The notes beneath the pieces were generated by a model. The model did not search any database and was not told where the DNA came from. It saw nothing but the letters and a program-made list of their open reading frames with translations. Shown piece by piece: positions 1 through 10,650 of a stretch of DNA of 64,000 nucleotides; the stretch's first letter is position 1; every line of letters begins with the position of its first letter. The stretch is from positions 1,178,001 through 1,242,000 of the forward strand of contig JAULSU010000006.1 of assembly GCA_030512335.1 (NCBI GenBank), read 5' to 3'. A program made the position numbers and the translations under genes. Source of the stretch: Immersiella caudata. Its lineage: Eukaryota > Ascomycota > Sordariomycetes > Sordariales > Lasiosphaeriaceae.

Positions 1-2380
1 TTCCTGCCTGCGCCCACTTCACTGAGTTTGCCGGCCCGCTGCCCCCTGTCGACTTGTGTCGGCAAGCGCCGCCCTCAAAGACCCATCGCGCCTCCCGCTG
101 GAGTTCCTTCCTCCCACAACACTTCGCCTAAACGACCCCCGATACCGTAAAATTCGATATGTGGCGCAATGCCTTAAAGCGGCCTGCTCGCAATGCAGAA
201 CGGCGTTCCCGCGATGGAGACGGGGCCCAGCTGCCTGGCCTCAACAGCGTTCTTCTCCTGGGCGTCTTCCTGGCCGACCACCGTTTGGTACCGCTGCAGC
301 AAGTCATCCCCGCCGTCGAGTATAACGCAGATGGTGGCGGACTCGAGCACGCAGTCGTGCAAATTCGTGAAGAACATCTCCATGTGGATGATGCCGGCTA
401 CATCTACATCCCCTTTGAGTTTGAGGTGCCGGGCTGGTTCGTCCCGCAGGCACCCAAAGAGGCACGCATGGCCGTCGACACAACTCTCGCTCAGGCAACT
501 CGACTCCAAGACTAGTCAACCCAAGTGTTCTGCCTCCAGCTGCTGATAATGCTGACGCAAGATCCGAGCGAGCTATTTTATCGACAAGGCCAGCTACAAA
601 AGTCCGTAATGGGCGACCACGAAGGCTACCTCCGGACTTGCCTCTCCAGCTATCTCGCTTGTCGGGGCAAGGATGCCGAGAAACAACTACTCGCCCAACT
701 AAAGGAGATTGACGATTGGACCGAATTGAGTGCTGTGCGAGCTGCCGACGTACATCTGGCCAAGCAGCAGATACAAAGGATCCTGAGTGCCAAGATCAAC
801 GGGCAACGCGCCCTTCCTCCTCTCAGAAGACCACCCATGACCTACTAGGCCTGGTTGTCGGAGTCGGCGCTGGTATATCTGGAGGCCGATAACATCGGTA
901 CAACCTCGCCGCGAAAAGTTCACTTTCGGGGAAAACGCAGGCATATCACCATCAAGGACGCGAAACACCCGAGATCTCCCTCTAGAGGCGAGAAGGTCGC
1001 GCTGGGCAATCGGAAGAAGGATGGCGAACGCGATCGTGAGCCTGATCGCCGAGATTTTCATTCTTCCAGTCACCCTCCAGGCGACGATGACGACGAAGGT
1101 CAGGCTTACGGCCATGGAAGACGATGACGAAAGTGGCGATGACGACGACTATGGTGACAATGGTGACCTCGACGACGGTCTTCTCAATGCCAAGGACCTT
1201 GCTTTCGATGAGGACGCTGATGACCTCCATATCTACGTGGTTGACATCCCCACGAGCCAGATCCGGGATAAGAAGGCCAAAGTCGTCGTGCGGCCCGAGG
1301 AAAAAGAGGACGAGGACGAGGACGAGCACGAAACAAGACATCACACTAGGGCGAGTGGCAGATGCCATCAAACCACCGGCGAGGGATCCCAGAGTGCCGT
1401 CAAGGGCAAAGGCAAGAAGAAGGACAAAGGGAAGCAGCCCGAAGTACGTGTCGAACTCCCGCGAGGGAGAGTCGTGGAGATGGAATCTGGCGAGGAATCG
1501 GACCCACGCAATGTGGTCGGCGAAGGTGAAGCATCTTCAAGGGGTAGATAGCCGACCGTCCGCTGATCGATACTAGCCTCACACCAAAGGGGCCGTCGCT
1601 CCGCATCGCAGGCGCTGTCCCATAAAGCGGATGTCGGGCTCGCGGTTGTAGCGATATCGCGAACATCACCGGATGGGTACAGGTACACATTTGATGAGGG
1701 CGTCAGGGTCTTTCCCTGGGGCCCGAATTCGTACGCGGACGACATCTGGGGGACAGCGGGCTCCCAGGTTGCATGGCTGCCCAAACAACACGATCTCACT
1801 GAGTTTGAGGGTTGGGCTTTTCCTTTGGGCTAAAATTGTAGTCCAACGGGGCTCTGCGGCCTTTTGTTGATGCACGGACAGGGGTCACAGGAGACTCTCT
1901 TGAAGGGGTGGAGGGGTCAGCGAGGGTGGTCCCGTGCTTGCAGCGGAAGGTGCCGCCCCTCAGGTCAAAGTGCCGGGCGGCTCTGCTCGAGTGGCGACGG
2001 AGCTGGTGCCAAGCCCCTCTATTTAGTCGGCGTTCAATGCTTCATCCTTCGCAACCGCCACCCCGTCAAAGTCCCAATTCAGCGTCAGCCGCACCACCAG
2101 AGCCTCGATTCCCGATAGCCTGCATTCTCAAGCGCTTTCCCCTGACATTTTACTGGCGGTAAGCTATGATAGCGCTCGCCAATTTGAGCCACCACGTTCC
2201 AAATCTCAGAGCCTCTCCCAGAATCATGCGACAATAGACAGCCGCAATTGCAGGGGCAACGTCCCAATTTTGCAAAGATTCTCATATAATCGCAGTGAAT
2301 ACCCACAAGACTCCAGGAGGCTGGCCCCCAGAGAGAGAAACCACCTGTGACTTCGCGCAGGGTAACCAAAAAAGTCAGCC
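1..2380. other. region with no supported intact gene; decayed coding traces
   Basis: Several open frames of 60-180 codons exist on both strands but none shows a recognisable domain or a consistent exon model. A very acidic plus-strand stretch (about 1110-1330, runs of Asp/Glu codons) is low complexity. The best coding-like signal is a plus-strand frame without ATG from 1567 to a TAA at 1831-1833, rich in Trp, Tyr, Asp and Gly; it could be the last exon of a decayed gene. I do not recognise the product. Confidence 0.3.
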
Positions 2381-4317
2381 ATGGAGTTGCGGCTCCTGCT
2401 GCCACTGTTGCTGAGCAGTCCTGTCCTCGCCGCACAGCTCCATTGACGCAGCCATCTCTCGTCCAACGGTACCGACTTCAACGGCACTACCCCTACTCCT
2501 GGCTCCGGGTACAACACCACCATTCCGGAATTTGGCCCTCCCGCTAATTGCCGGTTCAAGGAATAAGACCTGTTCGAGAACATTACGCTGAACTGCCGCG
2601 ACGCCATCTCGGCTGTCCAGACTTGCCCGAAAGCCGGCGCCAGTGTGAAAGACCTTCTCCGCGCAGCGACTTCTTTTTCGGATTGCTTCGAGAAGCAGTT
2701 CTACGAGTCATATGCGTGCAAGTACTGGGCACCGCGGAAAGATGGAGTCATCTCGCTGTGGAAACCGTTTGGGCACCCAACTCTCGTCGAATGGTACTTC
2801 GAGCCGGAGCCCGTCCCCGTTGTCGAAAAGGGCGACTGCGCCTTTCCTGACTTTCTTCCGGTGTGTACCTCTCCCAGTGCTGAGCGCAGGACAGACTGCT
2901 GACACAGATACTCTCAGATCATGCGAGAGGCATGCAGTCCCCTGATGAAAGCCGTCTAAGACCAGTTTGACAGCTGCTGCTCGAGCCGCTCGTCGAGACT
3001 CGGACAAATCGATTCGGATAGCAACAACCAAGTGCGCAATCTCATAGCATGCATGGTTCAGGGGTCCCAGCAATACGTTCGTTGCGCTTGCACGGAGCGT
3101 CTGGAGGGCGACGTCAAATCGTGCGTGGTAGAATCCGCACCCAAGGCTGCATACCTGCCACCAGGGATCTTCGTCTACGGCGGCGCATCCGTCTGCAAGC
3201 CATTTACCTTCATGATGACCTACATCGTGGTCGCCTACGCCATCGATATCCTCGAGCTCTTCACCCTGCGCTTCAAGAACGGCAAGCTCTGGCTTGTCCC
3301 CTACCCCCAGCAAGGCTTCTCGCTCTACCGACTCTGCTGCACCTCATCACCCAAATCGCCAGCCCCTTCATCATGGCCGCTATCATCAGCGGCCCCGTCT
3401 ATGAAGCCTCGGCTATCACCGAGCTCGCCCTGTTCCTCATGGCCCCGCGGGCCTCTCCCGTCATCGCCCTCATCTGCGCCTTCATCCCCGGCTGGCGCGG
3501 CTTCGGCGCGCAGCACCTCGCCAGCGACATCGTCTTTGCCTTCATCACCATCTTTGGCTGGGGCTTCGTCGCCGGCACTGCTATCGAAACCGCCCATGCC
3601 GCCATCGCCGGTGCTTCCTCCACCCTCGTCAACGTCTACAACGCCGGCGTCGCCCTGGCCGTTATGCCCAACTGGATCGTCATCTTTATCATCATCGTCA
3701 CCGTCTCCTGCATCGTCTTTTTCTCATCCGAAGGCAACCGCACCCGTCGCATCGTCAACATCATCGCCGTTGCCATCGTCGTCGCCGTCGTCTTCGCCTC
3801 CATGCCCTTCGTCGCCATCTACGAATTCGCCTACGGTGTCAAAGAACGACGCGATCAGCGCAAGGAGTACAAACTCCAGCAGCAGCAGCAGCGACATGAA
3901 CTCGCCAGCGATATCACACACATTCTCTCCGCCAAGCCTTCCTCCGACACTCTCTCGTCGTCAAAGCCGGGTTCTACGCCTATAAGCCAACGTAAACTCT
4001 CCCGTCTGGCGCTCCTTGTTCCAAAGTACTTTCGCCTTCCTGCCCCTGATCTGATTCCGCCAAGACCCCATCTCGGCTGGCTCAAGTCCATCTTTCGGAT
4101 ATTCTTCCCTGAGGAATCGCCCAACGCGAGACGATGGGGATACGGCATTCTGCTGTTGTCGAGCTTTTGCATCACGACGGGGAACTGGATGGCAACTGTG
4201 ACGTTGTTGAACATGGCGGGGGAGACGTTTTGTCCGAGTAATGTGTGGGCGTTAGTGTTTGCCAAGTTGGGTGTGTCGATTGGGAGGATTTTGGGTGACA
4301 TCGTGCATGTTCCTTGA
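2381..4317 (+). pseudogene. broken gene for a secreted/polytopic membrane protein
   Basis: A reading frame begins at 2381 with a clear signal peptide (Leu-rich core, then Ala-Ala-Gln) and carries Asn-X-Ser/Thr sites and many cysteines. It contains TGA at 2444, TAA at 2564 and TAA at 2957. A plausible 57-nt intron lies at 2861-2917. Around 3320-3340 the coding signal moves to another frame with no GT-AG pair to explain it. From there to the TGA at about 4315 it encodes at least six hydrophobic segments (Ile/Val/Phe-rich), a Gln-rich cytoplasmic linker near 3880 and two further membrane segments. Each stop could come from one C-to-T change (CGA to TGA, CAA to TAA), as repeat-induced point mutation (RIP) or deamination gives. 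The layout resembles uncharacterised Sordariomycete integral membrane proteins with a Cys-rich luminal N-terminus; function unknown. Confidence 0.7.
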
Positions 4318-4789
4318 TGTGTTATGGCCTGGGTTATCCGAGATGGTTATTAATTACAAAATTATTGCTTTTACACCCTCTAAACACGCTCTTCAATAGG
4401 GTGTCCACAGGACAGTAGATTCAACCCCGCATAACCTTCACCACGGTCGGTGGGCGGGGGCATAAAACTCGCCAGCTGAGAGGGGGTTTGGGAGTTATGC
4501 GGGGCTTTCGAGCCGGCAAACGGCAAGAGCGCTGCTGTCACCGGAGTGGCCGGGTGCCAAGGCAGCCTGCCTCAAGTCTCTCCCTGTGCGACTGGTTAGA
4601 ACGACCGAGAGTCGCAGCACGTGATCCTCGCGGCATTTTAGGCTGCCGCTGCCTGATTTGGAGCCCAACCGAATTCCAAGGCCCGCACCACGCACTTCCC
4701 CCCCTCAACATCCAACCAAAGCCTACGTTGGCATCATCATCGCCGTCGCCAATCCCTTTTCGAGGTATTTGGGCGACGACCAAGAAATC
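4318..4789. other. intergenic, upstream of the HET/NB-ARC/TPR gene
   Basis: No gene seen. The frame of the downstream gene stays open upstream to an ATG at 4658, but the residues encoded there do not look like a HET N-terminus, so this is probably 5' leader and promoter. Confidence 0.5.
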
Positions 4790-7700
4790 ATGCGACTCCT
4801 CAAACGCGGCGATGGGGACGAGCTCAGCCTCACAGAAGATCTACCCCCAGACAAAATACCCCCTTTCGCTATCTTATCGCACACCTGGGGACCGGATGGC
4901 GACGAGGTTATCTACACAGACATGGTGAACGGGATCGGTAGGGAAAAGGTTGGCTACAAGAAGATCCAGTTCTGCGCCGAGCAAGCGAAGCGTGACGGGC
5001 TCGATCACTTTTGGGTCGACACCTGCTGCATCTACAAGTCGGATCCGATCGAAGTGCAGAGATCCATCAACTCCATGTTTCGGTGGTACCGAGATGCCAC
5101 CCGGTGCTATGTGTATTTATCGAATACCTCGGATGACCCAAAGTCTGCGTGGGATTCGGCTTTCCGAACACACAGATGGTTTACCCGCGGGTGGACGCTC
5201 CAGGAGCTTCTTGCGCCAGCATCAGTCGAGTTCTTCACAGATGGCGGGCAGCGCCTTGGTGACAAGCGATCTTTGGCGCCAACAATCCACGAGATAACGG
5301 GTATTCCTATCCAGGCACTTCTCGACAACCGCCTGGCCCAGTTCGGCATCGAGGAGCGATTCAAATGGGCAGAAGGACGTGAAACGACGTACGAAGAAGA
5401 CTGGGCATACTGTCTCCTGGGAATTTTTGGCGTCTTTATGGTGCCAAACTATGGCGAGGGAAGGGAGTATGCCGTCCGCCGGTTGCGGAAGGAGATCGAT
5501 GAAGCTTCAGCAGAGCGGCCACAGCGACGAGCAAACCGACCAAGGCCGTCCATCATGATCCCATTTAGCCGCGACGAAGACTTTGTCGACAGGCAGGCTC
5601 TCCTCGACCAGATGTCTCAGAAATGCAGCCAGCCGGGGTCTCGCACTGCGCTTGCCGGCTTAGGCGGCGTCGGGTAGGTAAACCCCCCTGCTGCACAGGA
5701 AACAGTCGGCTAACTGTTTTGAAGCAAATCTCAGCTCGCTATCGAATATGCATACCGGGTCCGAGACCGATCACCTGAAGCATGGGTCTTTTGGATATAT
5801 GCGAGCAATGCAGCCCGCTTCGAGCAGAGTTTCCGAGAAATCGCGGCGCACGTCAAAATCCCAGGCCTGGATAATCCAGAGACTAACATATTTCAGCTAG
5901 TGCGTGACTGGCTAGGCGATGAAGAAAATGGACCGTGGCTCCTTATCCTGGACAATCTGGATGACGCCAGCTTCTTGACAGCTTCGTGTGTCAACGGGGA
6001 GGGGCACCCTGCCAACATGGATGGCACGAACTCGCAGCCGCTTATTCGTTGCCTCCCCCAGTGTCAACACGGATCTATTCTCGTCACCTCGCGAAGAAGA
6101 GAGGCCGCGTCAGAGATGGTTGAGGACCGGAATATCATCGCGGTCGGTCCGATGGGCAAGGAGGATGCGTTGAAACTCCTGCGAACAAAGCTACGCCAGC
6201 ATGAGGTAGACAATGTCATGGACGAGCTGACTGCAGCACTCGAGTACATGCCACTCGCCATCGTTCAGGCGGCTGCTTATATTTCGCAGAAGTGGCCGCC
6301 ATGCTCGGTGCAGCAATATCTCGACAAGTTCCTGAAAAATGACCGCAAGAAAGCGGGTCTTCTCAGCTACGAGAGCGGAAAGCTTCGTCGGGACCTGAGC
6401 GCCAAGAACTCGATCCTCATCACCTGGCAGATATCATTTGACCATATCCGTGAGATTCGGCCATCGGCAGCTCACGTTCTATCGCTCATGAGCTTTTGCG
6501 ACCGGCAAGGGATTCCGGCAAGTCTGCTCCAGGTAGATGGCGATGACGACGCAGTATCTCAGTGCGGTGACAGTGGTGGAGATGGGGACGGTGAAGGCGA
6601 CAGCAACGACGATGACAGTGAAGATGGCTATGGCAGCAGTGATGGCGAGGACAGTGATGACGGCAGTGAGGATGACGATGGCAGCAGCGATGAGGAGTTC
6701 AATGTTGGATTTGAGGACGACATCATCACGTTGAGAAATTTCTCATTCATCACGACCAATGGAGATGGGAAAACGTTCGAAATGCATCGGCTGGTGCAGC
6801 TAGCAACGCTGGAGTGGCTCGAAGCCCACGGAAAGCAGGATCATTGGAGGCACAGGTTTCTTAAAAATCTCACCGAGCGTTTTCCGACAGGAGAATATGA
6901 GAACTGGGCGGAATGCCGTGCACTCTTCCCGCATGCGAAGTCGGCAGCAACCGTTGCTCCAAAGGAAGATGAGTCATTGCTCAACTGGGCGGCAATACTA
7001 CACAATGCAGCTCTGTATGCAGAGAATATGGGGAATAGAGCAGAAGCGGAGAAAATGGGCATACAAGCGATGAGAGCGATGAAGAAGGTACTGGGGCTGG
7101 AGCACCCTGATACAATAACCAGTATGAATAACCTGGCGTCAACATATTGGGGTCAGGGCCGATTAGCAGAGGCTGAAGGGCTACAGGTACAAGCGATGGA
7201 GATGAGGAAGAAGGTACTGGGGCCGGAGCACCCTGATACAATAACCAGTATGAATAACCTGGCGTTAACATATAGGGGTCAGGGCCGATTAGCAGAGGCT
7301 GAAGGGCTAGAGGTACAAGCGATGGAGATGAGGAAGAAGGTACTGGGGCCGGAGCACCCTGATACAATAACCAGTATGAATAACCTGGCGTCAACATATA
7401 GGGGTCAGGGCCGATTAGCAGAGGCTGAAGGGCTAGAGGTACAAGCGATGGAGATGACGAAGAAGGTACTGGGGCCGGAGCACCCTGATACAATAACCAG
7501 TATGAATAACCTGGCGTCAACATATAGGGGTCAGGGCCGATTAGCAGAGGCTGAAGGGCTAGAGGTACAAGCGATGGAGATGACGAAGAAGGTACTGGGG
7601 CTGGAGCACCCTAATACAATAACCATTATGAATAACCTGGCGTTAACATATAGGGGTCAGGGCCGATTAGCAGAGGCTGAAGGGCTACAGGTACAAGCGA

Positions 7701-8206
7701 TGGAGATGAGGAAGAAGGTACTGGGGCTGGAGCACCCTGATACAATAACCAGTATGAATAACCTGGCGTTAACATATAGGGGTCAGGGCCGATTAGCAGA
7801 GGCTGAAGGGCTACAGGTACAAGCGATGGAGATGACGAAGAAGGTACTGGGGCTGGAGCACCCTGATACAATAACCAGTATGGGTAACCTGGCGTTAACA
7901 TATTGGGGTCAGGGCCGATTAGCAGAGGCTGAAGGGCTACAGGTACAAGCGATGGAGATGACGAAGAAGGTACTGGGGCTGGAACATCCTGGTACACTGA
8001 CGAGTTTGAATAACCTCGCCTTCACCTGGGCAGGCCAGGGTCGTCTTGATGACGCACTGGACTTGATGCATCAATGTGTTCAATCTCGGCAGAAGGTACT
8101 TGGCCGGGATCATCCCGACTCAACGTCCAGTCTTGCTGTATTGGAGAAGTGGCAAAGAAGGCGAGCAGCGCAAGGAGAAGGGGAGCGGAGTGCGAATTTG
8201 GTTTAG
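4790..8206 (+). CDS. STAND/NLR-like receptor: HET - NB-ARC - TPR
   Basis: Two exons, 4790-5673 and 5725-8206, joined by a 51-nt intron (5674-5724) that splits the P-loop glycine codon; 1121 residues. The start at 4790 gives the canonical HET opening Met-Arg-Leu-Leu. The N-terminal HET death-effector domain (about 1-240) shows FAILSHTWG, FWVDTCCI and RWFTRGWTLQELLAP. NB-ARC motifs follow: GLGGVGKSQLA (P-loop, Lys296), LILDNLDD (Walker B, about 368), ILVTSRR (about 413) and MPLAIVQAAAY (about 470). The winged-helix region is interrupted by about 55 residues of nearly pure Asp/Ser/Gly/Glu (568-624). The C-terminus (748-1090) has seven nearly identical 42-residue TPR units plus diverged ones. By family knowledge this is an allorecognition or immunity receptor: TPR sensing, NB-ARC oligomerisation, HET-triggered cell death. 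The ligand is unknown. No lesion seen. Confidence 0.92.
6541..6710 (+). repeat. acidic low-complexity insertion in the winged-helix region
   Basis: GA-rich triplet-like DNA (gatgac, agtgat, ggcgat) encodes roughly 55 residues dominated by Asp, Ser, Gly and Glu. It lies between the winged-helix start (residues near 550) and the conserved EDDIITLRNFSF-type segment that resumes near 625. It keeps the frame, so it is an insertion inside a functional reading frame, probably a surface loop. Slippage in the imperfect triplet repeat is the likely origin. Confidence 0.75.
7082..7963 (+). repeat. seven-unit, 126-bp near-identical tandem repeat coding for TPRs
   Basis: Seven consecutive 126-bp units starting at 7082, 7208, 7334, 7460, 7586, 7712 and 7838. 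Each encodes a 42-residue kinesin-light-chain-type TPR beginning KKVLG and containing HPDT, NNLA and GQGRLAEAEGL. Units 3 and 4 look identical base for base. An eighth, clearly diverged unit (7964-8089) and a partial ninth follow. Variation is confined to a few residue positions (6, 10, 14, 16, 20, 23, 35 and 42 of the unit). This high internal conservation is the hallmark of concerted-evolution repeats in fungal NLRs and marks a site prone to unit gain, loss and shuffling. Confidence 0.95.
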
Positions 8207-8675
8207 ATTGATCTGGCGAAAGAGGTTGAATGAAATGGTAGCTCACCTAGCGAAGTTTGAAGGAATGATCATTCCTAAGTAGATACAATAGGCGTCAATC
8301 CAGATTCACTCCCCTATCTTATTACCACACTTGGGTGGCAACTTCGCGGACTTTCTCGACCTTTCCGAAGCCCCTTTTCCCAAATGGATCCCTTTCAGGA
8401 TCCACCATATCATGGAACGAAACCTCTTCTCGGCTCCATGTGTGTAATAAGATGGCGCAGGATGGCGGTCATATCGGCTAAGCACTACCAGCGAGGTAGC
8501 GTCCCCGCCCTGGGCTAAATGCCGGCCCAGTGTTACTCATCGGCGTCTTAAATATATCCCGGCAACTGACGTATGCTCTCTCCGCCCACATTCCGATGTT
8601 ACCGCATTCTTAACAACGCAATCTCAACTCAGGGCCACCTCATGGCATCCTTTCACCCAGCATCCAACACGACTC
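8207..8675. other. intergenic between NLR and tannase genes
   Basis: No gene seen. Contains the 3' end of the NLR gene and the likely tannase promoter. The last 100 bases before the tannase start are very C-rich, continuing the composition of its first exon. Confidence 0.5.
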
Positions 8676-10319
8676 ATGAACACCACCATGATGCTCCTCC
8701 AACACCTCCCCCTATCTCACCTCTACACCTCCCTTCCCTTCATGTCCCACCAACCCACCCTCCTCTGTCACCCCTCCACATTCACCCCCATCCTCCCCCC
8801 CACCGCCCATATCGAATCCCTCACCTCCCTCTCCACCAACACCACCTCCCACGTATTTGAATCCCCCCTCACCAACCCCGCCTACCCAACTCCCCCCTCC
8901 AACCTGCCCCCCCTCTGCGCCCTAACCATCAACGTAACCACCTCCCCCGCCTCCTCCTACCGCTTCGGCCTCTTCCTCCCCACCCACACATACAACTCCC
9001 GCTTCCTCGCCGTCGGCAACGGCGGTTTCGCTGGCGGTATCAACTGGCCAGACATGGGCGCTGGCGTACAGTATGGCTTCGCGACGATTTCAACTGACAC
9101 CGGGCATAACAGTACCAGTGGCGACTTACGCTGGGCTTTGAACGAACGAGAGAAACAGACGGATTTCGGGTGGAGAGCAGTACACGGTGCCGTGGGACTC
9201 GCAAAGGAAATCATACGGGTGTTTTACGGGAGTAGGGTGAAGAAGGCGTATTACAGCGGATGTTCGACCGGAGGCAGACAGGGGTTGAAAGAGGTGCAGG
9301 TCGACGCGGAGAGTTTTGATGGGGCGCTGATAGGGGCTCCGGCGTGGTGGAGTAGCAATTTGGCGACGTGGACGACGAGGGTGCATTTGTACAACAAGCC
9401 GGTTGGAGGGGAGGGGTACTTGGATGCGAGATTGATGGGGTTGTTGGGGAGGGAGGTGGTTAGGCAGTGCGATGGGGTTGATGGGGTGGAAGATGGGATT
9501 GTGTCGGCGGGGGAGAGGTGTCGGTTTGACTTTGAGAGGGTGTTGTGTGGGCAGCCAGGGGTGGATGGGGGAGAGTGTTTAAGCGTGGCGCAGGTGGAGG
9601 CGGCGAAGGGGGTATATAGAGATTATGTGGTGGATGGGCAGTTTATGTTTCCGGGGCTGTCGCTGGGGAGTGAGCCGTTGTGGAGCGTGTTGCTGGGGCA
9701 GGCTGGGCCGGATCCGAGGGGGCAGGAGTATGTCAAGATGTTTGTGCTTGGTGACGCTGAGTGGGATTGGCGGCAGTACAATGACAGTATCGCGAAGATG
9801 GCGGCAGCGGCGGACCCGGGGGATCTCACGGCTGATCAGTTTGACGTGTCTGGGTTCAGGGATCGCGGCGGCAAAATCATCATGTATCATGGCGATGCGG
9901 ATGGCATGATTCCCGTCAAGAGTTCCGACTACTACTACAACAAGACAGCGGCGGCTATGGGCGGTGTTTCGGCGCTGCAGTCGTGGTTCCGGTATTTTCG
10001 CGTCCCGGGACTTGGCCACTGTGCGGGCACGCGTGTCAACGCGCCGTGGTATTTTGCGGGCGGGAATCAGGCTGGCTCATTCGGCACGGCGTACTCGGTC
10101 CCCGGGTTTGAGGACGCTCAGCATGACGCCCTGCTTGCGCTCCTCGACTGGGTGGAAAAGGGGGTGGCAGTCGAATCCATCATCGCAACAACGTGGAACA
10201 ATCCGTTGAGCCCTGCATCAGGGGTTCTGAGACAGAGGCCCCTTTGCCCGTATCCCAAAAAACAACAGCTTGAAAAGGGTGGAGAGGAGAAGGACGCAAA
10301 GAGTTGGACGTGCGTATAG
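8676..10319 (+). CDS. tannase / feruloyl esterase family hydrolase
   Basis: Intronless, 547 residues, the usual size for the tannase/feruloyl esterase family (PF07519), whose members hydrolyse ester bonds of gallo-tannins or feruloylated plant cell wall. The nucleophile is Ser197 in GCSTGG, preceded by Cys196. The acid is probably Asp409 in HGDADGM. The base is His448 followed by Cys449 in GLGHC. Together these form the family's CS-D-HC catalytic arrangement with its neighbouring disulphide. A calcium-loop-like DGVDGVEDG lies at 266-274. The family is normally secreted, but the N-terminus here is only weakly hydrophobic; downstream Met codons at residues 5, 6 and 23 are alternative starts, so the signal peptide is uncertain. 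GC skew reverses inside the gene: C-rich before about 9000, strongly G-rich from about 9220 to 9740. Confidence 0.93.
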   Translation: MNTTMMLLQHLPLSHLYTSLPFMSHQPTLLCHPSTFTPILPPTAHIESLTSLSTNTTSHVFESPLTNPAYPTPPSNLPPLCALTINVTTSPASSYRFGLFLPTHTYNSRFLAVGNGGFAGGINWPDMGAGVQYGFATISTDTGHNSTSGDLRWALNEREKQTDFGWRAVHGAVGLAKEIIRVFYGSRVKKAYYSGCSTGGRQGLKEVQVDAESFDGALIGAPAWWSSNLATWTTRVHLYNKPVGGEGYLDARLMGLLGREVVRQCDGVDGVEDGIVSAGERCRFDFERVLCGQPGVDGGECLSVAQVEAAKGVYRDYVVDGQFMFPGLSLGSEPLWSVLLGQAGPDPRGQEYVKMFVLGDAEWDWRQYNDSIAKMAAAADPGDLTADQFDVSGFRDRGGKIIMYHGDADGMIPVKSSDYYYNKTAAAMGGVSALQSWFRYFRVPGLGHCAGTRVNAPWYFAGGNQAGSFGTAYSVPGFEDAQHDALLALLDWVEKGVAVESIIATTWNNPLSPASGVLRQRPLCPYPKKQQLEKGGEEKDAKSWTCV

Positions 10320-10418
10320 CAAGGACCTGGCACCGGGTATTCTGGCAAACTTCGTTCCCACCCTTTCCCATGCAAACCAAAAAGGTAAACAAGCCTCCAA
10401 GTGTTTTGGTGAACTCAG
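10320..10418. other. tannase 3' flank
   Basis: Short non-coding segment between the tannase stop and the tRNA-like sequence; nothing else recognised. Confidence 0.4.
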
Positions 10419-10501
10419 TGGACAGTTTGGGAATCGGACCCAAGGGCCTTTCGCGGATTTGACAATACAAAGCGAACGCTCTACCCCTGAGCTAGAAGCA
10501 C
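10419..10501 (-). tRNA. tRNA-Thr(UGU)-like relic with intron and broken acceptor stem
   Basis: Read on the minus strand, this has a D-arm (GCTC, loop AGGGGTA, GAGC) and an anticodon stem TTCGC/GCGAA. The loop reads TTTGTA with anticodon TGT, followed by a roughly 10-nt insertion at the canonical intron position 37/38. The T-arm is TTGGG/CCCAA with loop TCCGATT. The first seven bases (GTGCTTC) do not pair with the seven bases after the T-arm (ACTGTCC), so the acceptor stem is not formed. Most likely a decayed or 3'-rearranged tRNA gene; the internal A and B boxes remain recognisable. Confidence 0.5.
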
Positions 10502-10650
10502 TAAACGGTGGAAACTACTCTGTCACGTCCAAAGGAGCTCTTTTGTTGGGAATATGCACTTGAGGGCGAACTTAGCGTTGACAACTCAAGGGAGCTAGAG
10601 ATGAGACTAACCGCTCGAAACATCCTCGATGATCCATACCCAACCTCTCG
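10502..10650. other. spacer between tRNA-like relic and NACHT relic
   Basis: Nothing recognised apart from short open frames. Confidence 0.4.

Noticed and set aside
1021..1551. Acidic 176-codon frame
   Set aside because: Low-complexity Asp/Glu sequence with no domain and competing frames; not enough support for a gene.
3032..3985. 317-codon Ser/Pro-rich plus-strand frame
   Set aside because: After about 3330 it is an out-of-frame shadow of the hydrophobic membrane-protein coding sequence. Only its first third belongs to the pseudogene.
6981..7997. Long minus-strand open frames (180 and 123 codons) of 42-residue repeats
   Set aside because: They are antisense shadows of the TPR array; the repeat unit happens to lack stops on the other strand, and no independent gene signals exist.
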